Positions 54,879-64,000 of a DNA stretch of 64,000 nucleotides are shown piece after piece. The stretch lies in assembly GCA_020073265.1 (NCBI GenBank), contig JAIQFN010000017.1, positions 85,686-149,685 on the forward strand, given 5' to 3'. The stretch comes from Terriglobia bacterium. GTDB lineage: Bacteria; Acidobacteriota; Terriglobia; Bryobacterales; Bryobacteraceae. The position numbers and the translations under genes are program-made. The stretch's first letter is position 1, and every line of letters begins with the position of its first letter. The notes beneath the pieces were generated by a model. That model did no database searches. It saw only the letters and a list, made by a program, of their open reading frames with translations, and was not told the origin of the DNA.

Positions 54879-55568
54879 ATGCTGTACGGAAGACTCGTGT
54901 TGCGATACGCGCTCGGCGCGCTGATCGCGGTGGGTGCGGCGTACTGGATCGGCGGCTGGGGTTGGCTGCTGCTGTGGCTCGCGATTTCGCTGGCCTCGCA
55001 AGCGATGGCTTACGCGGGACTCGGCAGCATCGTGTTCTGGAAGAAAGACGGGCGGCTGCCGTGGCCGGTGCGCATCGTGCTGGCGCCTTATATGATCGGA
55101 GCGCGAATCACGCTGCACTACTACTGCCGCGGACTGGCGCCGCACGCCGAAGCCGCGCGGGGCGTCTGGATCGGGCGGCGCCTGACCGACGCTCAAGCGC
55201 GCGAAGCGATTGGGAAAGGTGTCACGGCGGCGCTCGACTTGACGGCCGGCTTTCCGGAATGCGGGCCGCTTCGAGCGATACACTATCGCAACATCCAGTT
55301 GCTTCCGCTGACCGCCCCGAGCTTCGAGCAACTGCGCGAGGCGGTCTGGTTCATCGAAGACGAATCGGCGCGCGGAATCGTTTTAGTGCACGGCGCGCTG
55401 GGCTACTCGCGCAGCGTCGGCGTTGTCGCCGCGTATCTGCTCGCAACAGGTCAGGCGAAAAATGTTCAGGACGCGGTGGAGCGCGTGAAGGCCGTCGCGC
55501 CGGCCGCGCTGCTCGACGAGATTTGGATGGAGCGGCTCAATCAGTTCGCGGCCGGACTGCCGGCGCGA

Positions 55569-55586
<18 letters not shown>
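54879..55586 (+). CDS. Catalytically altered phosphatase-like membrane protein (paralogue of YnbD-like C-terminus)
   Basis: 235 residues from ATG 54879 (TTG 54861 is possible). Two N-terminal helices, then a segment aligning with the membrane and phosphatase part of the protein at 51955-53289: ALDLTAGFPECGPLR matches VLDLTPECNEAGALR, and VLVHGALGYSRSVGVVAAYLL matches VYVHCALGVSRSAGVVAAYLL. The catalytic Cys is Gly172 here, the codon GGC in place of TGC. So it is probably not a thiol phosphatase. It may bind the same phospholipid as a regulator or scaffold. It overlaps ppdK by 18 bases, convergent. Confidence 0.8.
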
Positions 55587-58304
<2,718 letters not shown>

Positions 58305-58310
58305 AAAAGC

Positions 58311-58347
58311 GGTTCCTTGGTTCTTTAGTTCTTTGGTTCTTTGGTTT
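58311..58347. repeat. 8-base tandem repeat spanning the glyS end and ppdK ribosome-binding site
   Basis: About 4.6 copies of GGTTCTTT-type units: GGTTCCTT, GGTTCTTT, AGTTCTTT, GGTTCTTT and GGTTT. On the minus strand the units form the last codons and stop of glyS (58325-58327) and the AAGGAACC Shine-Dalgarno of ppdK. Slippage would alter glyS length or ppdK start spacing. Confidence 0.75.
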
Positions 58348-60295
58348 CGGTGACGATCTCGGAGAAATCGGCGATCGTGGAGAACTCCTGCAGCAGGCAG
58401 TGCAGTAGAGCCAGGCGGTTTCGCCGGATTGCGGGGTCCGGCGCATTGACTAAAACTTTGTCGAAGAACAGGTCCACTTTGGGGCGCAGCGGGCCGATGC
58501 GCGATTCGAGCGGGTGGCCGGTGGAGCGGCGCATTTCAGCGTGCAAATCTTTTTCGGGACCGGCTTCCAGCAGCTCTTCGCGGTAGGCTTCGCCGTCGGC
58601 GTAATTGGCTTGCTTCAGGATGTTTTTGATGCGCTTGAAGCTGGCGGCGATGGGTTCGAAGTCGGGCGTGGGGCGGATGGCTTGGACGCGTTTGAGGCGA
58701 GCATCGAGGTCGATGAGATCCTGCCAGCCAGCGGCCATGCAGGCGCGCGCTTCGTCATAGGCGAAGCCGCGGACGTCGCGGAAATAGTATTCGGTGCGAT
58801 CGCGCATGAACTCCGCCAAATCTTCGCCAATGCCGGGGAAATCGAACTGGACTCTTCCCTCCACCACGATTCGGACAACTCCCTGCGCGGCCCGGCGCAA
58901 GGCGAACGGGTCCTTGGAACCCGTCGGCATCATTCCGACCGCAAAGCACGAGACCAGCGTGTCCCACTTGTCGGCCAGGCTGACCAGGCGGCCTTCGGCG
59001 GTTGAGGGGATGTCGCCTTCCATACTGAGCGGCTTGTAGTGATCGTAGATCGCCTGCCAGACTTGCGTGGGTTCGTTTTGCACTTTTGCGTACAGGCCGC
59101 CGACGATGCCCTGTAGGTCTGTGAACTCCTTCACCATGTCGGTGGTGAGGTCGCATTTCGAGAGGAGAGCGGCGCGTTGGGCGTGCGCGCTGCCGCCGAG
59201 TTTTTTCACCAGGTCGGCCACGCGCTGGGTTTTTTCGAAATACGAACCCACCTTGGCCTGGAAGGTCACGTTCTTGAGGTCGGGCAAGCGGTCTTCGAGC
59301 TTTTTCTTTTGATCCTGTTGCCAGAAAAAGCGGGCGTCGTTGAAGCGGGAGATCAGGACGCGCTCGTTGCCGTGGCGGACCAGGCCGTCGGGGTCGGCGT
59401 TGGTGTTCATGACGGCGATGAAGTGCGGCGCGAGGTTGCCGTTGGCGTCTTCCACGGAAAAATATTTCTGGTGATGCCGCATCACGGTGATGAGCACTTC
59501 GCGCGGCAGCTCCAAATATTGAGAATCGAAGCCACCCAGGATGGCGGTGGGGAACTCGGTGATGTAGGCCAGAGTGTGCAGCAGGTCGGGATCGGGTTTG
59601 GCGCGTAAGCCCTTGCCGTTGAGCAGCGCGGCGACTTCAGTTTCGATCTTCCTTCGCCGTTCGCCGGCCGAAACGATGACGCCGTTGGTGCGGAGCTGCT
59701 CGTCGAAATCGCGGATGGTCACAAGGATCGACGGTTTTCCGAGCAATCGGTGGCCCACCGTCGCGCTGCCCGAATGGACGCCGCCGATCTCGAAAGGCAC
59801 GACGGAATCGCCAAACAAAGCCACCAGCCAGCGGACGGGCCGGATAAAGCGCTCGCTTCCTTTGCCGTTCCAGTACATGGTTTTGGGCCACTGGATCTTG
59901 AGGATCAGCGCGGGCAGCTCGCGGGCCAGGATGGCGGCGGTCGACTGGCCTTGGGTTCGTTTTCGAAAACTGAAGTACTCGCCCTTCGCCGTTGTTTCGC
60001 TCGCGAGCAGGTCGGGCGTGGTGCCCATTTTTTTCGCGAACCCGGTTGCCGCGCCCTGGCCGGCCGACTTAGGGGGGCCGAGCACCAGCTCTTCGGTGTC
60101 AGCCTGGCGCTCGACGAGGCCTTCGGCTCTGAGGACCAAGCGGCGAGGTGTCGCGTCGGTGGAAGCGACTCGGCCGCCCAGACTCTGCTGATCGAGCAAG
60201 CCCTGGAACATGTCCTGCAGATTGTTCAGCGCGGGCACAATCATCCAGTCCGGAATCTCTTCGGTGCCGATTTCGAGCAGGAACGGGACGCTCAC
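58325..60295 (-). CDS. glyS: Glycyl-tRNA synthetase beta subunit
   Basis: 656 residues, near family length. The start [28 protein letters not shown]-type region ([11 protein letters not shown]), [25 protein letters not shown] split by its helices, and [14 protein letters not shown] are GlyS blocks. The C-terminus has the DALR-like anticodon region ([23 protein letters not shown]) and ends in repeat-derived TKEPKN. Pairs with GlyQ in an alpha2-beta2 enzyme. It overlaps glyQ by ATGA (60292-60295). Confidence 0.95.
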   Translation of the reverse strand: MSVPFLLEIGTEEIPDWMIVPALNNLQDMFQGLLDQQSLGGRVASTDATPRRLVLRAEGLVERQADTEELVLGPPKSAGQGAATGFAKKMGTTPDLLASETTAKGEYFSFRKRTQGQSTAAILARELPALILKIQWPKTMYWNGKGSERFIRPVRWLVALFGDSVVPFEIGGVHSGSATVGHRLLGKPSILVTIRDFDEQLRTNGVIVSAGERRRKIETEVAALLNGKGLRAKPDPDLLHTLAYITEFPTAILGGFDSQYLELPREVLITVMRHHQKYFSVEDANGNLAPHFIAVMNTNADPDGLVRHGNERVLISRFNDARFFWQQDQKKKLEDRLPDLKNVTFQAKVGSYFEKTQRVADLVKKLGGSAHAQRAALLSKCDLTTDMVKEFTDLQGIVGGLYAKVQNEPTQVWQAIYDHYKPLSMEGDIPSTAEGRLVSLADKWDTLVSCFAVGMMPTGSKDPFALRRAAQGVVRIVVEGRVQFDFPGIGEDLAEFMRDRTEYYFRDVRGFAYDEARACMAAGWQDLIDLDARLKRVQAIRPTPDFEPIAASFKRIKNILKQANYADGEAYREELLEAGPEKDLHAEMRRSTGHPLESRIGPLRPKVDLFFDKVLVNAPDPAIRRNRLALLHCLLQEFSTIADFSEIVTETKEPKN

Positions 60296-61170
60296 GCGAC
60301 GGACTCCTCGGCCGGCGCAGTTTGCTGCATCCAGGCTTTAGCGACGCCGAGCGCCAGTTTACGAACGCGGGCGATGACACCGACGCGCTCGGTGACGCTG
60401 ATGGCGCCGCGGGAATCGAGCAGATTAAACAGGTGCGAGCACTTGAGAACCTGATCGTAGGCGGGGAGCACGGTCTCGGGTTCCTTGAGTAGGCGCGTGC
60501 ATTCCTTTTCGTGGAGGTCGAAGAGCTGCCACAGCATTTGGACGTCGGCGAGCTCGAAGTTGTATTTGGAGAACTGGCGCTCCTCCATGAAGCGGACGTC
60601 GTTGTAGGTGACGCCCGGAGTCCAGACGACATCGTAGACGCTGTCGACGTTCTGGAGAAATTTGACGATGCGCTCAAGGCCGTAGGTCAACTCGGCGGGG
60701 ACGAGGTCGAGATCGAAGCCGCCGCACTGCTGGAAATAAGTGAACTGCGTGATCTCCATGCCGTCCAGCATCACCTGCCAGCCGATGCCCCAGGCGCCGA
60801 GCGTGGGGGCTTCCCAGTTGTCCTCTTCGAACTTGATGTCGTGCTTGGCGAGATCGATTCCGATGGCGGTGAGCGAGCCGAGGTATTGATCGATGACGTC
60901 CGGGGGCGAGGGCTTGAGGATGACCTGGAGCTGCTGGTGCTTGTAGAGGCGGTTCGGATTTTCGCCGTAGCGGCCGTCGGCGGGGCGGCGGCTGGGCTGG
61001 ACGTAGGCGACGCGGTAGGGCTGCGGACCAAGAACACGCAAGAATGTTTCGGGGGCCATGGTGCCGGCGCCGACTTCGACGTCGTAGGGTTCCTGGATGA
61101 TGCAGCCGCGCTCGGACCAGTAGTTTTTGAGGCGGAAGACGGTTTCCTGGTAGGTTGGGCCGGACGTCAC
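60292..61170 (-). CDS. glyQ: Glycyl-tRNA synthetase alpha subunit
   Basis: 292 residues from GTG 61170 (GTGA overlap with the recO stop). Class II synthetase alpha chain: [66 protein letters not shown] and [14 protein letters not shown] (with the class II active-site Arg/Glu) are canonical. Catalyses glycine activation and transfer to tRNA-Gly with GlyS. Confidence 0.96.
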   Translation of the reverse strand: MTSGPTYQETVFRLKNYWSERGCIIQEPYDVEVGAGTMAPETFLRVLGPQPYRVAYVQPSRRPADGRYGENPNRLYKHQQLQVILKPSPPDVIDQYLGSLTAIGIDLAKHDIKFEEDNWEAPTLGAWGIGWQVMLDGMEITQFTYFQQCGGFDLDLVPAELTYGLERIVKFLQNVDSVYDVVWTPGVTYNDVRFMEERQFSKYNFELADVQMLWQLFDLHEKECTRLLKEPETVLPAYDQVLKCSHLFNLLDSRGAISVTERVGVIARVRKLALGVAKAWMQQTAPAEESVA

Positions 61171-61795
61171 AAGGCCTCCAGTGTGGCGGGTGTGCGGAGT
61201 TTTCGTTCGGCGTGTTCTTCGATTAAGCGATTCATGAGGCGGAGGTCGCTGGCGGTGTCTTTGGTCCAGGTGCGCGGGGCGAGGGCGTGGACGGGTGTGG
61301 CCAGCATTTCGTCTGCGATGGCGCGTGATTCGGGGCTGACGCGGAGGTCGGGGAGGAATCCGGCCAGGCGCACGGCCCAGAGGGCGAAGTAGGTGACGGC
61401 GGCGAAGGGGTTGCCGCCGGCGCGCAAGTAGTCGAGGACCGCGGCCAGCAGGCGGAAGTGGCGTTCGTTAGTTTCGTTGGGCGGCAACAATTGCTCCGTG
61501 ACTTCAGCCAGGTAGTCGAGTGTAACGCTCGACTCGTAGTTGGAAGCTAGCGCGAACTGCGAGTGTACCAGCTCGCAAGAGTTCAGGCTGACCAGCTCGC
61601 GGTTCTCCTTTTGATAATACGACACGGTGGCATGCGAGAGGCGTTCGAGGCCGGAGCCGAAGTTGGATTTGGGGCGGCGGGCGCGTCGGGCGACGCCACG
61701 GAGCTTGCCCTGGTCGCGGGTGAAGAAGCTGACAATGAGGTCGGATTCGCGGAAGGGGTAGGTTTGGAGGATGAAGGATTCGCTCGAGCGGGCAT
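61167..61795 (-). CDS. recO: DNA repair protein RecO with apparent frameshift at codon 4-5
   Basis: The conserved body is open from about 61811 to TGA 61167-61169: [20 protein letters not shown] and [36 protein letters not shown], the OB-domain of RecO, then [22 protein letters not shown] and the helical C-terminus. But no ATG, GTG, TTG or CTG is in that frame before GTG 61625, which would remove the OB domain. The natural start ATG 61795 gives MPAR and then a different frame. One base missing in CTCGAGCG (about 61782-61788) would join MPAR to SESFIL. Either a 1-base deletion or a sequence error. RecO helps load RecA on gaps. Confidence 0.75.
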
Positions 61796-61816
61796 GGGGG
61801 GCGACTACAACTCACT

Positions 61817-61843
61817 AAGGTAGCAGGTTTCAACGGGGGTCAA
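61817..61843 (-). promoter_or_regulatory. Weak putative promoter upstream of recO-glyQS
   Basis: On the minus strand TTGACC (61843-61838) is followed after 15 bases by TACCTT (61822-61817). The spacing is short. The position, 22 bases before the ATG at 61795, suits the start of the recO-glyQ-glyS run. Confidence 0.28.
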
Positions 61844-61935
61844 GTATAATGTCGTCGATTCCCAAGCAGCGCGTGGCCAAATGGGTCTTCACGATACTCT
61901 TTATCTGAGATTCGAAAGCAGCACGACATGACTGG

Positions 61936-63777
61936 TCATTCAAAGCGTTCGTCCCGTTGTCGATCCCATGCCGTTTCTCGACGGTGTTGCTCCTCAATCG
62001 ACTTTCGGAGTCGTTCCTTTTGCTGCGCGACGGCGGCGCTCAAGTCTGGATACGCCGCGAGTTGGTCGAGGAGAGCCACCTTGGATTCTAGGACCGCAGC
62101 AAGCGAGCCGCTCCAACCGCCCGAAGGCTCGAATTGCGAAACGAATTGGTGGAGCACTGCGTCCGGGGCAGGCGCCTTCTCTAAGAAACGAAGCGCGATG
62201 CTAGTCCACTGCGGCGGCATATTGTCTTGCTGCCGTTGAGAGATCGCGATGACTTGCGCGATCGCTGGATATCGCGTCTGCGGCTCTTTGTCGCACCAAT
62301 TTAGGAGATCTTCGTCTGACACGACAGTGAGCGGATGCTTGCGGGCGTCGACGTCTTGCAGGATGCTGATACCCTGCTCAAGTTCCTTCTGGTCGCCCCC
62401 ACAGAGACCGTCGAGCGCGGCGGTTGGCTGCGCGCCAAAAATACCAACTAACAAATCGTCGTGATAGATGGTGCTGGTGTCGTATTTTGCCACGGCGCAC
62501 TTGAGCTTGTGGCAAATCTCCATCGTGACTGCGGCACCTTTTTCGCCCTTGAGGCAAGACTTAGTAATGTCGCCCAATCGGTAGTCTTCACGGTAGGCTT
62601 GAACGTTGTTCTTTGCAAAGGTGAATTGCCGCATGAGATCACATCCTGCGTCGACTAGCTCCGGGGCGATTCCTTCCTGGCGATCCTTGTCGGAATGCAA
62701 GCGCATATCAAGTATCTCGATGGCGACATCATACCCGGATTGCATTGCCGCGATCGCTAGCACTAGTTCTTGGAAATCGGGCGCAGGGATCGGATCGGTG
62801 GCCCGCCCGTACGCGAGATACTGGTACATCGCAGCTGGAGCTTTTCCGAGCGCGACAGAACGCTTCAGGCGCGCAACATCCTGTTCTTCGAGGTTAACGG
62901 ACACCTGCAAGATAGGGTACAATCCGGCCAACGTTTCATGCTCCACGGCACTATCGAGCAGCTTAGTAGCAAGAGCGGGATTGCTCACGCGCAATTGATG
63001 CAAGAACCCCCCAAGGACTTGTGGCTTGCGCGCGCGCTCTTGGGTCCCCGCCAGTGTGGCAACCAGGCGGTTCCACATCTCCTCTGCGTCGGAGGCGCCT
63101 GCAAGTAAGCCCTGCCCGAAGGACCATAGGCGTCCATCGTTGGTTACTATTTCAGGGAGAAGCTCCGCGAGGAGTGTTTCCTCTGTCGCCACTGCCTTCC
63201 CAAGGTCCTGCGCCAGCGCCTCGGTCCTTGCCATCCGCGTAGTTATGTCCTCCGAGGTGTGATCCTCAAAGTCGTCGAGATCAACGCCCTGCAAACGAGT
63301 CGAAAACACGACCGCCCGTACTTTCTGCGCGAGGTCTGCTGGGCGCAACTCTGCCTCGAGGGCGACGAGCTTCGCGCGACGTTCCTCGTCAAGTCCTTTG
63401 GCGTCCAGGTCCAAGGCTTGGCGAACGGCTAGCCATCCTTCCGGCCAGAACCGAATTTTTCTGATCACCCGGCAGACGTTGGCGATCTCATCAGGGACAC
63501 CGCCGCGGAGCCAGAGTCCGCGGAATTTCTCTGCGAGTGCAGCGCGTGCCTGCGGCCCGACCGGCTCGTCCCCGCACGCGAGGGTCTCAACCAGTTTCAG
63601 CGATACGCTAAACCAATGTTGCACTTCCTCTGTAGTCCGTGGCCAGTAGCCGAAGTCTCTGGGTCGTGCGCCGAAGTTGAAACTACTAGTGGAGCCGAAG
63701 TGCAAGGCTTCCAGCGCTGCTTTCAACGCTAGTACTCCGAGGGCGCGGCGCTTTGTGTCCGGGGAGGTGAGGTGGAG
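61936..63777 (-). pseudogene. 3' part of a large alpha-helical protein gene, 5' end cut by an IS element
   Basis: About 613 residues remain from the IS junction (63777) to the stop at 61936. All-helical, repeat-like regions: FNFGARPRDFGYWPRTTEEVQHWF, split by helices, RVIRKIRFWPEGWLAVRQAL and LLDSAVEHETLAGLYPILQ. The C-terminal stretch FVSQFEPSGGWSGSLAAVL, then LDQLAAYPDLSAAV and RRETAWDRQRDERFE resembles, from memory, the end of large STAND/NACHT-like ATPases used in defence. The frame continues to 63996 only because the IS end is open on this strand, so the native start is lost. Lower GC than glyQS, suggesting acquired DNA. The STAND link is uncertain. Confidence 0.6.
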
Positions 63778-64000
63778 TGGTCCCCAAAAATGAGACGGCC
63801 AGTTAAGACTCAAAATCCATTCAAAGGAGAATTGAGTCATGGGTTTGTCGCGCAGGTTGTTCACTAAGGAGTTCAAGCTGGCCGCGGTGCGGCGGCTGGA
63901 AGAGGGCGTTCCGATCGGAGAGGTGGCGCGTGGGTTGGAAGTGAATCCCAACGTGCTGCATCGCTGGCGGCGTGAGGTTCGCCAGGGGCCAGGCAATGTG
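63773..64000 (+). mobile_element. Left end of an IS3-family insertion sequence, running off the window
   Basis: The left end is near TGGAGTGGTCCCCAAAAATG (about 63773-63778 onward), an IS3-type end starting with TG. Inside are a short leader and the first transposase ORF (63839 on). The element's right end is outside the window, so the target duplication cannot be seen. It interrupts the large gene on the minus strand. Confidence 0.7.
63839..64000 (+). CDS. IS3-family transposase orfA (partial)
   Basis: ATG 63839 follows AAAGGAGA. The 54 visible residues give a helix-turn-helix of the transposase_8 type: FTKEFKLAAVRRLEEGVPIG, then EVARGLEVNPNVLHRWRREVRQ, with the Trp-Arg recognition helix. 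No stop is reached before the window ends. In IS3 elements orfA is followed by a programmed-frameshift orfB with the DDE domain, which would lie beyond 64000. Confidence 0.85.
   Translation, partial: MGLSRRLFTKEFKLAAVRRLEEGVPIGEVARGLEVNPNVLHRWRREVRQGPGNV

Overview
This 64 kb window is high-GC, densely coded bacterial chromosome. It most likely comes from an Acidobacteriota of the Solibacter/Bryobacter group. Three things point there: two proteins carry the Solibacter/Bryobacter-type C-terminal domain known as TIGR03437 (the subtilase at 25280-28591 and the stand-alone protein at 38119-38901); the Ser/Thr kinase is fused to a TolB-like domain and TPR repeats; and there are very large secreted proteins with Ig-like repeats. 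The assignment is an inference from gene families, not from a marker-gene phylogeny.

Region 1 (1-12.7 kb, + strand) is a surface-polysaccharide cluster. It holds the end of a methyltransferase, six glycosyltransferases, two NAD-dependent sugar epimerase/dehydratases (one of the CDP-paratose 2-epimerase type), a seventh glycosyltransferase broken by an internal deletion and frameshift, a 37-residue membrane ORF and a GT-C-like polytopic membrane protein. Several genes overlap by ATGA, so they are probably translationally coupled. Region 2 (12.7-22 kb) has two giant secreted proteins on the - strand, one with a possible glycoside-hydrolase-like core and one with seven Ig-like repeats plus a c-type haem motif. 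Between them lies a TylF/MycF-type O-methyltransferase. Region 3 (22.2-32 kb) has the kinase-TPR protein, an alpha/beta hydrolase, a subtilisin-like protease and a fused indolepyruvate:ferredoxin oxidoreductase.

Region 4 (32-42.7 kb) has a small secreted protein, a GNAT acetyltransferase, a complete frdABCD-type fumarate reductase operon, a coiled-coil protein, a rhodanese, a TIGR03437 protein, a second GT-C-like membrane protein, a glycine-zipper secreted protein, a Uma2 nuclease-like protein and a GIY-YIG protein. Region 5 (42.8-49.5 kb) has uvrA, a VIT1/CCC1-type transporter, an XRE-type regulator, a membrane protein, a TPR protein and two small secreted proteins.

Region 6 (49.5-55.6 kb) is the most unusual part. 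Six tightly packed genes resemble an enlarged E. coli ynbABCD locus: a CDP-alcohol phosphatidyltransferase with Asn in place of two of the four signature Asp residues, a hydrolase-methyltransferase fusion, a PAP2-dual-specificity phosphatase fusion, a PlsC-type acyltransferase, a CdsA-type cytidylyltransferase, and a second phosphatase-like protein whose catalytic Cys is Gly. Together they could make, modify and dephosphorylate a non-standard phospholipid; this is inference. Region 7 (55.6-61.8 kb, - strand) has ppdK, glyS, glyQ and a recO whose start appears to be frameshifted. Region 8 (61.9-64 kb) has the 3' part of a large alpha-helical protein gene interrupted by an IS3-family element that runs off the window.
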